DNA from: Streptomyces wuyuanensis
GTDB taxonomy: Bacteria; Actinomycetota; Actinomycetes; Streptomycetales; Streptomycetaceae
DNA length: 64,000 nt
NCBI RefSeq assembly: GCF_900103455.1
Contig: NZ_FNHI01000029.1
Location: 60,676 to 124,675, forward strand
Direction of reading: 5' to 3'
Both the position numbers and the translations under genes were made by a program. Below, one piece after another: positions 7,575 to 16,000 of the stretch. Each line of letters starts with the position of its first letter. Position 1 is the first letter of the stretch. The notes under the pieces are model-generated. The model searched no databases. It was not told where the DNA came from and saw only the letters and a program-made list of their open reading frames with translations.

Positions 7575-8753
7575 ATGAGCTCCCTCGCGGTGTCCGTGCT
7601 GCTGTCCCTGGTCTCCGCCGTCGCCTATGCGACCGCTGCGGTCGTGCAGGAGCGGGTGGCCATGGGCGAGCCCGGAGGGCCGTACGCACCGGTGCGCAGT
7701 GGCGGATGGTGGACCGCGATGGGGCTCAACGGCGCGGGCGGACTGCTGCACGTGGCGGCACTGGCGTACGGACCGCTGAGCCTGGTGCAGCCGCTCGGCG
7801 CGCTGACCATCGTGTTCGCGCTGCCCCTTGCGGCGCTGTCGGTGCGCGGCGGTGTGCGGCCCGGCGGTGGGCGAGGCGTGGCGGGGCCGGCGATCTGGGC
7901 GGGCGCGGTCATGTCGGCCGCCGGGCTCGCCGGGCTGCTCGCCCTGACCGGGAGCACAGGTGCCGAGGCCCCTGACAGCGGTGCACGGGGCGTGCTCTCG
8001 GGGCTGTCGGCGGCCGCGATCGGGGCGCTGTTCCTGGTGGCACGCCGGGTACGGCGGCCCGGGACGCGCGCGGTGGCGCTTGCGGCGGGTGCCGGTGTGG
8101 CCTTCGGTGTGGCGTCGGTGTTCACCAAGATCGTCACCGAGGAGCTGGGGACCCGTTCCTGGGGCGGGGCGCTGCCGGGCCTGCTCATGGTCGCGGGGCC
8201 GGCCGTCGCCGGGCTGCTGATGTCGCAGGCGTCGTACCGGGGCGCCGGCCTGACCGCCCCACTCGCGACGGTGACGGTCGTGAACCCGGTGGTGGCGGCG
8301 GCCGTCGGCGTCGCGCTGTTCGGGGAGCGGTTCCGCCACGGCGCGGCCGGCACCGCGGCGGCGCTGCTGTGCGCAGCCGTGGCGGCCGGTGGACTGCTGC
8401 TGCTCATCACACGGCGCCGGCCGGCATCCGGGACCGCTCCCGCACCCCGGCCCGGGACCGGGGCCGCTCCCGCGATCAGGGCGCGGATCAGGGCCGCGAC
8501 CGGGGCCGGCCCCGAACCGGGTGGGCATCCGGTCGCCGGTACCGCCCCGGATCTCGTCCTCGGCCACCGGGCGGAACTCGTCGCCGGTCCCGGCACGGGC
8601 CCCGCCCCCCGTCATGCGACCGCCGGAGCGGCGTCAGATGCTGACGCCGCCCGCACGGAGGTACCGGAGCGGATCGATGTCGGACCCGTACCCCGGCCCC
8701 GTACGCACCTCGAAGTGGAGGTGCGGTCCGGTGCTGTTGCCGGTGGACCCTGA
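7575..8753 (+). CDS. EamA/DMT-family transporter
   Basis: 392 aa from the ATG at 7575 (MSSLAVSVLLSLVSAVAYATAAVVQ). About nine or ten hydrophobic segments up to residue 280 (LLLLITRR) form the drug/metabolite-transporter fold; LSLVQPLGALTIVFALPLAA and LTAPLATVTVVNPVVAAAVGV are the paired EamA repeats. Substrate unknown. The remaining 110 residues are Pro/Ala/Gly/Arg-rich and have no membrane character. They run across the convergent M23 peptidase gene, overlapping its last 120 bp, so this tail is probably the result of a lost stop codon. The membrane part is firm; the tail is doubtful. Confidence 0.82.
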   Translation: MSSLAVSVLLSLVSAVAYATAAVVQERVAMGEPGGPYAPVRSGGWWTAMGLNGAGGLLHVAALAYGPLSLVQPLGALTIVFALPLAALSVRGGVRPGGGRGVAGPAIWAGAVMSAAGLAGLLALTGSTGAEAPDSGARGVLSGLSAAAIGALFLVARRVRRPGTRAVALAAGAGVAFGVASVFTKIVTEELGTRSWGGALPGLLMVAGPAVAGLLMSQASYRGAGLTAPLATVTVVNPVVAAAVGVALFGERFRHGAAGTAAALLCAAVAAGGLLLLITRRRPASGTAPAPRPGTGAAPAIRARIRAATGAGPEPGGHPVAGTAPDLVLGHRAELVAGPGTGPAPRHATAGAASDADAARTEVPERIDVGPVPRPRTHLEVEVRSGAVAGGP

Positions 8754-9872
8754 ACGGGCGATCCGCTGGCCGCTGTTGACCCGCTGCCCCTCGCGCACGG
8801 TGAGCGCCGACAGATGGGCGTACTGGCTGTACTTGCCGTCGTCGTGCCGGATGACGATCTGGTACCCGTACGCGCCCGCCCAGCCGGCCGAGACCACCCG
8901 GCCCTGGGCCACGGCCTTCACCGACGTACCGGTCGGCACGGGGAAGTCCACGCCCGTGTGGTAGCCGCTGGACCAGGACGAGCCGGCTTTGCCGTACGGA
9001 GTGCCGGTACCGGCGGCGACCGGTGCGCTCAGGCCGGCGGCGCGCTCGGCGCGGTCCGGACGCTCCTGCCGCCGCTGCTCATGGCGGGGCTTCGGTTTCG
9101 GCTTGGCCTGCTGCTTCCGCTGCGGCGGAGCCGCGGGCTGCGCGGCGGCCGTCGGCGGCTGCGCCTTGGGCGGGGCCTTCGGCGGGGTCGCGGGCCGGGT
9201 CCGCGGGAGGCTCTTCGACGGCGCGGGGGCGGCGCCCCGCAGGACCAGCCGCTGGCCGGGGTGGATGAGATCGGGGTCGGCGCCGACGACCTTGCGGTTG
9301 GCGTCGTAGAGCGCCTGCCAGCCGCCCTTGACCCGTTCGGAGGCGGCGATGCCGGAGAGCGAGTCGCCGGGCGTCACCGTGTAACTCTCACGCTGCGTGG
9401 GGACGGTGGTCGGCGTCGCCTGCGGGACCGTGCGCCGGGATAACGCGGCCTGCGCCCTGAGCTGCCGTCCGGGTGACGCGTCCGGCGTGTCGTCGTCACG
9501 GGTGAGCCCCGCACGCGTGGAGCAGACCGGCCAGGCGCGCGGTCCCTGGCCGTCCAGCACCTTCTCGGCGACGGCCATCTGCTGGTCCCGGGTGGCGAGG
9601 TCCGCGCGCGCGGCGTAGACCGTCCCGCCGTACTCCTCCCACGTGGACTGGCTGAACTGGAGCCCGCCGAAGTAGCCGTTGCCGGTGTTGATCTGCCAGT
9701 TGCCGGTGGACTCGCAGGCCGCGACCTTCTCCCACACGTCCTCCGGCGCCGCGTCGGCCGTTCCCGCGCCGATCAGCGGCAGCGCCATGCCCGCGCCGCC
9801 CGCGGTGACGGTCAGCGAGGCCCGGTTGATCCGGCTCGGCTGGTAGCGGCGGTGTCGTCCACGAACGGCCAT
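8634..9872 (-). CDS. secreted cell-wall hydrolase: Rpf/transglycosylase-like + LysM + M23 peptidase
   Basis: 412 aa. A basic N-terminus and hydrophobic segment (residues 18-42, ending TADAAP) look like a signal peptide. Residues 43-120 are an Rpf (resuscitation-promoting-factor) domain: VWEKVAACESTGNWQINTGN with the catalytic Glu54, then YFGGLQFSQSTWEEYGG. Residues 163-212 are a LysM module (YTVTPGDSLSGIA to IHPGQRLVL). A Pro/Lys/Gln linker leads to a C-terminal M23 domain with GYHTGVDFPVP (HxxxD zinc motif) and STGPHLHFEVRTG (HxH). It should act outside the cell, cleaving both glycan and peptide bonds, as in spore-germination and growth hydrolases of streptomycetes. Confidence 0.93.
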   Translation of the reverse strand: MAVRGRHRRYQPSRINRASLTVTAGGAGMALPLIGAGTADAAPEDVWEKVAACESTGNWQINTGNGYFGGLQFSQSTWEEYGGTVYAARADLATRDQQMAVAEKVLDGQGPRAWPVCSTRAGLTRDDDTPDASPGRQLRAQAALSRRTVPQATPTTVPTQRESYTVTPGDSLSGIAASERVKGGWQALYDANRKVVGADPDLIHPGQRLVLRGAAPAPSKSLPRTRPATPPKAPPKAQPPTAAAQPAAPPQRKQQAKPKPKPRHEQRRQERPDRAERAAGLSAPVAAGTGTPYGKAGSSWSSGYHTGVDFPVPTGTSVKAVAQGRVVSAGWAGAYGYQIVIRHDDGKYSQYAHLSALTVREGQRVNSGQRIARSGSTGNSTGPHLHFEVRTGPGYGSDIDPLRYLRAGGVSI

Positions 9873-10119
9873 GAGTCCCCCTCGAACGCCTCAGCAGCCG
9901 CCAAAGCTATTGGCTCGCCACAAGACATGACAAGGGGGTGCGTGCGGGCGCCCCGTCGCAAGGTGCACCGCCGTACGGGGGAAATCGGTGGACGATGCGC
10001 CCCTCGCGCGACTCGTCGCCCCATGAACGCCGCACTCCGGTGACGCGTATTCATACTGGCCACGGGGAGGCGCACTTCCGCATGACCGCACGCAGTCGAC
10101 GGATTCCAGGAGCACACGT

Positions 10120-11562
10120 ATGAGTGGTACCGCCCAGATCGGCGTCACCGGGCTCGCGGTGATGGGCCGCAATCTCGCCCGCAATTTCGCGCGCAACGGC
10201 TACACGGTCGCCCTGCACAACCGGACCACCGCCCGCACCCGCGAACTCGTCGAGTCCTTCGGCGACGAAGGGGCCTTCGTCCCCACCGAGTCCGCCGAGG
10301 AGTTCGTCGCCGCGCTGGAGCGCCCCCGCCGCCTCATGATCATGGTCAAGGCGGGTGCCCCGACGGACGCGGTGATCGAGGAGTTCGCCCCCCTGCTGGA
10401 GCCCGGCGACCAGATCATCGACGGCGGCAACGCGCATTTCGAGGACACCCGCCGACGGGAGCGCGAACTGCGCGAACGCGGCATCCACTTCGTGGGGGTG
10501 GGCGTGTCGGGCGGTGAGGAGGGCGCGCTGCACGGCCCGAGCATCATGCCCGGTGGTTCCCGGGAGTCGTACGACACGCTCGGCCCGATGCTGGAGAAGA
10601 TCGCCGCGAAGGCGCCGGACGGCACACCCTGCACCACGCACATCGGCCCCGACGGCGCGGGCCACTTCGTGAAGATGGTGCACAACGGCATCGAGTACGC
10701 CGACATGCAGCTGATCGCCGAGGCCTACCATCTGCTGCGCTCGGTGGCCGGGTACTCACCGGAGAAGATCGCCGAGACCTTCCGCGAGTGGAACACGGGG
10801 CGGCTCGACTCGTATCTCATCGAGATCACCGCCGAGGTGCTGGCGCACACGGACCCGGAGACCGGGAAGCCGTTCGTCGACGTGGTCGCCGACCGGGCCG
10901 AGCAGAAGGGCACCGGGCGGTGGACCGTGCAGATCGCCCTCGACCTGGGCGTGCCGGTCTCCGGTATCGCGGAGGCCGTCTTCGCCCGCTCGCTGTCCGG
11001 GCACGTCGATCTGCGCGAGGCCTCGCAGTCGCTGCCCGGACCGACTCCGCAGCCGCTCGGCGAGAAGGACGCCGCCCGGTTCGCGGCGCAGGTCGAGCAG
11101 GCCCTCTACGCGTCGAAGATCGTTTCGTACACGCAGGGCTTCCACCAGATCCGGGCCGGCAGCGACACCTACGACTGGAACATCGACCTGGGCGCGGTGG
11201 CCGCGATCTGGCGTGCCGGGTGCATCATCCGGGCGGCCTTCCTGGACCGGATCCGGACGGCGTTCGACACGCAGCCCGATCTGCCGAGCCTGCTGTCGGA
11301 CAAGCAGTTCGCCGAGGAGATCGGCGCGGCCCAGGACGACTGGCGAGCCGTGGTGGCCGCCGCGGCACGCCAGGGTGTGCCGACGCCGGGCTTCTCGGCC
11401 GCGCTCGCGTACTACGACGCGCTCCGCGCACGCCGGCTGCCGGCGGCGCTCACCCAGGCCCAGCGCGACTTCTTCGGCGCCCACACCTACCGGCGCACCG
11501 ACCGGGACGGGTCGTTCCACACCCTCTGGGGCGGTGACCGGTCGGAGGTGAGCACCGGCTGA
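10120..11562 (+). CDS. gnd: 6-phosphogluconate dehydrogenase (decarboxylating)
   Basis: 480 aa, the usual length of the NADP-type long enzyme. Oxidises 6-phosphogluconate to ribulose-5-phosphate and CO2 in the pentose phosphate pathway. IGVTGLAVMGRNLARNFARNG is the N-terminal nucleotide-binding fold; GVGVSGGEEGALHGPSIMPGG and GAGHFVKMVHNGIEYADMQ carry the substrate site and catalytic lysine; DWNIDLGAVAAIWRAGCIIRA is the all-helical C-terminal domain. Followed 14 bp later by a terminator, so it is probably monocistronic. Confidence 0.97.
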   Translation: MSGTAQIGVTGLAVMGRNLARNFARNGYTVALHNRTTARTRELVESFGDEGAFVPTESAEEFVAALERPRRLMIMVKAGAPTDAVIEEFAPLLEPGDQIIDGGNAHFEDTRRRERELRERGIHFVGVGVSGGEEGALHGPSIMPGGSRESYDTLGPMLEKIAAKAPDGTPCTTHIGPDGAGHFVKMVHNGIEYADMQLIAEAYHLLRSVAGYSPEKIAETFREWNTGRLDSYLIEITAEVLAHTDPETGKPFVDVVADRAEQKGTGRWTVQIALDLGVPVSGIAEAVFARSLSGHVDLREASQSLPGPTPQPLGEKDAARFAAQVEQALYASKIVSYTQGFHQIRAGSDTYDWNIDLGAVAAIWRAGCIIRAAFLDRIRTAFDTQPDLPSLLSDKQFAEEIGAAQDDWRAVVAAAARQGVPTPGFSAALAYYDALRARRLPAALTQAQRDFFGAHTYRRTDRDGSFHTLWGGDRSEVSTG

Positions 11563-11575
11563 ACCCGCGGCGGAC

Positions 11576-11610
11576 GCGGCGCGACACGTCAGGTGGTGTC
11601 GCGCCGCTTT
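11576..11610 (+). terminator. rho-independent-like terminator of gnd
   Basis: Perfect 12-bp stem GCGGCGCGACAC (11576-11587) with GTGTCGCGCCGC (11596-11607), an 8-nt loop and a trailing TTT. Confidence 0.9.
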
Positions 11611-11667
11611 CCGTGTCGCGGTGGGCGTGACGCGGGGTCGCCTCGTGCGGCGTCGACTCGCCCGGGG

Positions 11668-11934
11668 TCAGCTCAGCGGGCCGGGCTGCGGTTCCCCGGG
11701 CACCGGATCCGGCCCCGGCGGTTTCGGGATCGGGTCCGGCGCGGGGCCGGGCGGCGGCTGCGGCGGGGGGACGGGCCCGGGCGGAGGCCCAGGGGCCGGA
11801 CCCGGACCGGGCCCGGGCGGCGGCGTGGGTGCCGGTGGCACGGGGTCCGGTGGCGGCGTCGGGGGTACGGGGTGCGGGGGTACGGGGTCGGGGGGCGGCG
11901 TGGGGGGTGCCGGATCGGGCGGCGGTTGTGTCAT
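11668..11934 (-). CDS. proline-rich low-complexity protein (88 aa)
   Basis: ATG at 11934 preceded by GGGGAG six bases upstream. The product begins MTQPPPDPAPPTPPPDPVPP and is almost entirely Pro, Gly and Asp in PPPxPxP periodicity, expected to form polyproline-II or disordered structure. No signal peptide or anchor is visible. The good RBS argues for expression; the simple sequence means codon bias cannot support it. Function unknown. Confidence 0.55.
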   Translation of the reverse strand: MTQPPPDPAPPTPPPDPVPPHPVPPTPPPDPVPPAPTPPPGPGPGPAPGPPPGPVPPPQPPPGPAPDPIPKPPGPDPVPGEPQPGPLS

Positions 11935-12193
11935 GACGGTCTCCCCGGGTGGTTCGGTCGTGCCGTGCGTCGGATCGGCCGGACGGCGCGTTCGGGTTCC
12001 ATGCATGCGGCTTCCCACCCGCGCCCGGTCCAGTCATCGGCACGTGCGCGCGAAGGGTTGAGGTGCGGGCCGGGGCGTGATCTCGCCGGCGGAACCACGG
12101 GCCCCGGAGCCGGCGCGGGGACACCTGGCGAGGCCCGGGCTGCGGGCCTGCGCCCGCCGAGATGTGCTCGCTGGGGAGGCGTCGCGGTTCAGC

Positions 12194-12387
12194 CGGCGGC
12201 ACGGGGCGCTCATGCTTCGGCGGCACGGGGCGCTCAGGCTTCGGCGGCACACCCTGGGCATCGCGGGTTTGGCCTGCGGCAACGCGGGTCAGGCTGTGGC
12301 ACGGCAGCGCCCCGCCTCCGGCGGCTCGCGGGTTCGGCCTGCTGACTCGCGGGCGAGCCTGCGGCAACGCGGGTCAGGCTGCGGCAC
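12194..12387. repeat. direct-repeat patch in a 490-bp gene-free stretch
   Basis: Between 11935 and 12420 I see no credible gene. A 19-bp unit, CGGCGGCACGGGGCGCTCA, occurs at 12194-12212 and 12218-12236 (period 24) with a partial third copy. A 31-bp unit starting GCCTGCGGCAACGCGGGTCA occurs at 12272-12302 and 12357-12387 with one mismatch (period 85). It resembles decayed tandem duplication rather than a binding-site array. Confidence 0.7.
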
Positions 12388-12420
12388 GCCCCTTCGCGGC
12401 CCCCGGCTTCGCGGCTCTGC

Positions 12421-13263
12421 TCAGCGGGCCGCACTCTCCTGCGCCGCGGCCCCGCCTGCCGCCTGCCCCTTGAGCACCGCGTCCCGTGCCTTCACCGCTT
12501 CCACCGCCCGCGCCGCTGCCGCGAGGCCGGGGCGCGGGCTGGAAAGCACGGGCACGATCGTCGTGGCGCGGGCGGCCGCGGCCGCCATGGACACCTGGGC
12601 CAGCACGATCACATCGGCGTCGCGGACGGCGTCCACCGCGGCGGCGACCGCGTCCAGGTAGCCGTCGTGGTCGCCGGCCTCGAAGCGTTCCCATGCTCCC
12701 TCGGCGAGGTGGGTGCGCACCCTTGCCGAGCCGTCCGACGCCGTGTGCTCCCCCGGCCGACCACCGGCCTCGCGTTCCTCGCGTGCCAGTTCCTCCCCGA
12801 TCAGCGCGACCGTGGGGCCCAGCGTGCTCTCGACCGCCGCGACGACGGCGATCCGCCGGTGGGCGGCAGCGGCCGCGGCCATCGGCCGGTCGACCCGGAG
12901 GACGGGTACGCCCATATCCGCGGCGCACCGTTCAGCCACCGCCCCGATGGTGGAACAGGTGCACAGGACCGCGTCCGCTCCCCCGGCGACGGCCCCGGCC
13001 AGCGCCGCGCGGACGGCGCCGGCCACGGCGTCCGGGCCGTGCGACCTGGCCCGGGCCAGCAGTTCTTCGTCGACGGTGTGCCGCAGCCGCAGGCCCGGGT
13101 GGTGGCGGTCGCACAGCGCCTCGAAGACCGGCACATGCACAGGGGAAGTGTGCAGCAGGGCCAGTACGGGCCCTGCCGCCTCCGGCGGACCGGCCTCTGC
13201 CGGGCGATCCGCCTGCGGGGCGGCGCCCTGCGGGCCGCCGGCCCGCGGCGACAGGTCCGTCAC
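12421..13263 (-). CDS. aspartate/glutamate racemase family protein
   Basis: 280 aa from the GTG at 13263, which overlaps the stop of the GNAT gene as GTGA; longer readings would cross that gene. VLALLHTSPVHVPVFEAL and AVLCTCSTIGAVAE match the first half of Asp/Glu/hydantoin racemases, with the catalytic cysteine in LCTCSTIG. The second expected cysteine position reads VLAQVSMAAAAA, so one of the two acid/base cysteines is absent and racemase activity is doubtful. About 30 N-terminal residues are low complexity. Substrate unknown. Confidence 0.78.
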   Translation of the reverse strand: MTDLSPRAGGPQGAAPQADRPAEAGPPEAAGPVLALLHTSPVHVPVFEALCDRHHPGLRLRHTVDEELLARARSHGPDAVAGAVRAALAGAVAGGADAVLCTCSTIGAVAERCAADMGVPVLRVDRPMAAAAAAHRRIAVVAAVESTLGPTVALIGEELAREEREAGGRPGEHTASDGSARVRTHLAEGAWERFEAGDHDGYLDAVAAAVDAVRDADVIVLAQVSMAAAAARATTIVPVLSSPRPGLAAAARAVEAVKARDAVLKGQAAGGAAAQESAAR

Positions 13264-13601
13264 AGCCCCGGGTGCTCCTTCGCCTGCCGCTCGGCCTCCT
13301 TGACCAGTTCTGCGGACGGCACGGGAGCCTCGTCCGGGTGCCGCTGCGCCCACTTCGCCGCGTACGGGCAGAGCGGCACGACCGGCACTCCCTCACGGGC
13401 GGCCATCGCGTAGAACTCGCGCACCAGGGTGCTTCCGATGCCCTTCCCCTCGTGCGCCGGCTCGACGATCGTGTGCACGGGAACCAGCGCTGCGGGGTCG
13501 AAGACCAGCGTGAAGTACGCGATGTGGCCGACGAACTCGCCGTCCTCGTACGCCTCCAGCCGGCCCTTCTCGCGATCGTCACGGAGTTTGGGGTCAGCCA
13601 T
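13260..13601 (-). CDS. GNAT-fold acetyltransferase, short YjdJ-like type
   Basis: 113 aa. GRLEAYEDGEFVGHIAYFTL, then VPVHTIVEPAHEGKGIGSTLV (acetyl-CoA pyrophosphate loop as a G-K-G-I-G element) and VPLCPYAAKWAQRHPDE are typical of the ~100-residue COG2388 GNAT proteins. Substrate unknown. The stop overlaps the racemase start (GTGA), indicating an operon of two. Confidence 0.85.
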   Translation of the reverse strand: MADPKLRDDREKGRLEAYEDGEFVGHIAYFTLVFDPAALVPVHTIVEPAHEGKGIGSTLVREFYAMAAREGVPVVPLCPYAAKWAQRHPDEAPVPSAELVKEAERQAKEHPGL

Positions 13602-13640
13602 CGTGCTCTCCTCGGTCAGCGGGCTTGCCGTCGGGTCGGT

Positions 13641-14075
13641 TCAGTATCGGGCCGCGGGAGCCGGCACGGCGTGCGGGCTGCTCTCCGTGTCGCTTCCGGG
13701 AACCGGCTGTGACGGGTCCGAGCCCAACTCGACGATGCGGTTCCGGCCGTCGACGTGGACGACGCGGGGCACGAGCGCCCGGGCCTCGGCGTCGTCGACC
13801 TGCGCGTAGCTGATGAGGATGACCAGGTCGCCGGGGTGCACGAGATGGGCGGCGGCGCCGTTGATGCCGATGACGCCGGAGCCGCGCTCTCCTTCGATCA
13901 CGTACGTCTCGAGCCGGGCGCCGTTGTCGATGTCGACGATGTGCACGAGCTCACCGGGAAGCAGATCGGCCGCTTCCATCAACTCGGCGTCGACGGTGAC
14001 GGAGCCGACGTAGTGCAGGTCGGCCTGGGTCACGGTGGCCCGGTGGATCTTGGACTTGAACATGGTTCGAATCAC
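13641..14075 (-). CDS. panD: aspartate 1-decarboxylase proenzyme
   Basis: 144 aa. Converts L-aspartate to beta-alanine for pantothenate/CoA synthesis. The GTG at 14075 has GGGAG six bases upstream and gives MIRTMFKSKIHRATVTQADL. Self-cleavage is expected between Gly24 and Ser25 in LHYVGSVTV, producing the pyruvoyl cofactor. PGELVHIVDIDNGARLETYVI and GINGAAAHLVHPGDLVILISY are conserved core strands. The last 20 residues are a non-conserved tail. No other pan gene is adjacent. Confidence 0.96.
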   Translation of the reverse strand: MIRTMFKSKIHRATVTQADLHYVGSVTVDAELMEAADLLPGELVHIVDIDNGARLETYVIEGERGSGVIGINGAAAHLVHPGDLVILISYAQVDDAEARALVPRVVHVDGRNRIVELGSDPSQPVPGSDTESSPHAVPAPAARY

Positions 14076-14222
14076 GGAGAACTCCCGATTTGTCTGCTCC
14101 CTGCCTGCTTCCTGCAGGTCAAGGGCGGTCTCCGGAGACTACAACGATTCCCGTGTCCGGTCAGCCGCCCTCAGGTCTTTCAGGACTCGAGCTGACCGCC
14201 TGCTGACTCTTCCGAAGAGCAC

Positions 14223-15239
14223 TCACCCCCCTCTTGAGTGCCGGAGGGCCCACTCCCGGTCGCGGGGCGTCGGCTCGGTCCGCCAGCGAGCCCGTAGGAC
14301 TCCGTCGTCATCGGGCATGACCGCGGTGAACAGAGGAACGGGTTCACCGTCGTGCACGGGCAGGAGGGCGGCGGCGAGGGCACAGCGCATCCGGGCGATC
14401 AGCTCCGGGAATGCGGTCTCGTCGGCGATGGCGCTGAGGATGTGGCCCTCGTCGTCCTGCCAGACGCCTTCGACGAGGCCCTCTGCGGGGATGGCTCCCA
14501 GGACGGCGTCGACGTCGGAGGAGAGAGGCGGCCATACGGCCAGACGGGCTCGGGGAGCGATTCCGGCGCGAATCGCGTCGACGGTGTCGCGGGTGAGGTG
14601 GTGCCATCGTGAGGCGCCTTGGAGATACGTCTCTTCCAGGATCCCGGCACTGCCGTCGGCGACTGCCCGGTGCAGGTCGGCCCAGAAGCCGTCGTCGCCG
14701 GGCCGCTGGACGCCGTCCTCCTCGTCCTCGAAGCCGTACGGGGAGGCGTCCAGGCGTTCCGGGAACAGTCCAAGGCCGCGAGTTCGTACCGGCGCCTCCT
14801 CGCACGGCCGGCTGGTGCTGATGTACAGGTACTGGTCCCATCCGACGTGCACAGCGAATGCGCCCTCCGCTTCGAGTCGGCACCAGGCGCCGCTGTCGCG
14901 AAGCATGAGCCGCACCAGTTCCAGGCCCATGTCGAGCGGCACTTCCGCTCCGTCATGGAAGCCGGCGATGCCGGCCGAAAAGAGCCCCTCAAGCCCGAAG
15001 CCCCTCACTGGCGGTTCGAGGCCGAACTGCCCGATGGACGGGACCTGCGGCTCGCGTACGACCAAGCGATCGATGCCGGCCTCAACGGCGAACTCCAGGA
15101 CTGCCTGCAGATAGGCAGCCTCGACCTCGCCGTGATCGCTGACGGTGTCCTCGGCGGCCGTGTAGTGCCCGAGTTCATCACGGTCGGCGGGGTCGTACTT
15201 GGTGACGCGGTAGACGTAGGGGAGCTGCACGCGCTCCAT
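14223..15239 (-). CDS. conserved actinobacterial protein of unknown function
   Basis: 338 aa from the ATG at 15239 (MERVQLPYVYRVTKYDPADRD). No membrane or signal segment; acidic and rich in W, L and E. Readable landmarks are DHGEVEAAYLQAVLEFA, GIDRLVVREPQVPS, WDQYLYISTSRPCE and HHLTRDTVDAIRAGIAP. I recall near-identical N-termini in many Streptomyces genomes, sometimes labelled RNA-binding, but nothing here proves RNA binding. Transcribed alone; 15240-15460 shows nothing coding. Confidence 0.75.
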   Translation of the reverse strand: MERVQLPYVYRVTKYDPADRDELGHYTAAEDTVSDHGEVEAAYLQAVLEFAVEAGIDRLVVREPQVPSIGQFGLEPPVRGFGLEGLFSAGIAGFHDGAEVPLDMGLELVRLMLRDSGAWCRLEAEGAFAVHVGWDQYLYISTSRPCEEAPVRTRGLGLFPERLDASPYGFEDEEDGVQRPGDDGFWADLHRAVADGSAGILEETYLQGASRWHHLTRDTVDAIRAGIAPRARLAVWPPLSSDVDAVLGAIPAEGLVEGVWQDDEGHILSAIADETAFPELIARMRCALAAALLPVHDGEPVPLFTAVMPDDDGVLRARWRTEPTPRDREWALRHSRGG

Positions 15240-15460
15240 CTTCCGGCACCACGCGAGACCGCCCTCAGGGCTCCCGCCGCCAACGCTGCGCAGACCTCGT
15301 CCGAAGTGCCGTAGACGGCTGGGCCGCATCCCTCGGGAGGTTGGCCGCGATCAACTCATTGGCGTCTTCAGCGGTCCCGGCCGCGCAGGCATCGTGGGCG
15401 GGACGGCAGCTTCGTCGGCGCCGGCCGGACGGTCGGGCTTCGCGCAGCCGGATGTTCTCG

Positions 15461-16000
15461 TCAGTCGACTGCCCTGAGGTAGACCCGGCTCTCGCTGTCG
15501 CCCAGCCTGTGCACCGCGATCGCCAGGGAGTTCAGGTCTCCGCCGCAGGGGGCGCAGACCTGCCCTTCCCGTACGTCCGGCAACGACTCGGGTTCGGGGA
15601 GATCGAGGTGGGAGAAGGGGGTCATGGGCTTGGCGACACTCTTGCGGGGCTCGTCGCGCTGTCTCAGTTCCCTCTCGGGCCGGAGCTGCTCCACGAAGGC
15701 GTTCACCCCGGAAGTGGGGAGGGTGAAGGCCAGCAGCAGTCCGTCGTCCTGGAATCCGTTCTGACGTGCCGCACGTATGTCGGCGGCCTTGGACGGAAGG
15801 TCGATGTTCATCTGCCGGCTGACCGTCGCAGGGGTGGCCGTCTCGTCCCATCCGGGCACTTCACTGGTCCTGTCCGCCGCACCGGACTCGGTTGCGCCGG
15901 AGCAGGCGGAGAGGAGCGGGCCGGTCAGACAGAGCGCGGCCACCGCGCCGGCGGCGAGGACGAGGCGCTTCGCTCGGGAGTGGTGAAGTGTCCGCGTCAT
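15461..16000 (-). CDS. lipoprotein, possible partner or immunity protein of the WXG operon
   Basis: 179 aa. The ATG at 16000 overlaps the upstream stop (ATGA). A basic N-terminus, a hydrophobic stretch and the lipobox LSAC (about residues 31-34) mark an exported lipoprotein anchored outside the membrane. The mature part has MNIDLPSKAADIRAARQNGF, DDGLLLAFTLP and a CAPCGG motif; no family recognised. As the last gene of a three-gene unit behind a WXG-type protein it could shield the producing cell, bind the partner or serve in envelope sensing. That is inference from context only. Confidence 0.75.
   Translation of the reverse strand: MTRTLHHSRAKRLVLAAGAVAALCLTGPLLSACSGATESGAADRTSEVPGWDETATPATVSRQMNIDLPSKAADIRAARQNGFQDDGLLLAFTLPTSGVNAFVEQLRPERELRQRDEPRKSVAKPMTPFSHLDLPEPESLPDVREGQVCAPCGGDLNSLAIAVHRLGDSESRVYLRAVD

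Noticed and set aside
9873..10119. c-di-AMP (ydaO) riboswitch upstream of the Rpf/M23 gene
   Set aside because: Such riboswitches precede some streptomycete Rpf genes, but I could not find the expected conserved elements in this leader.
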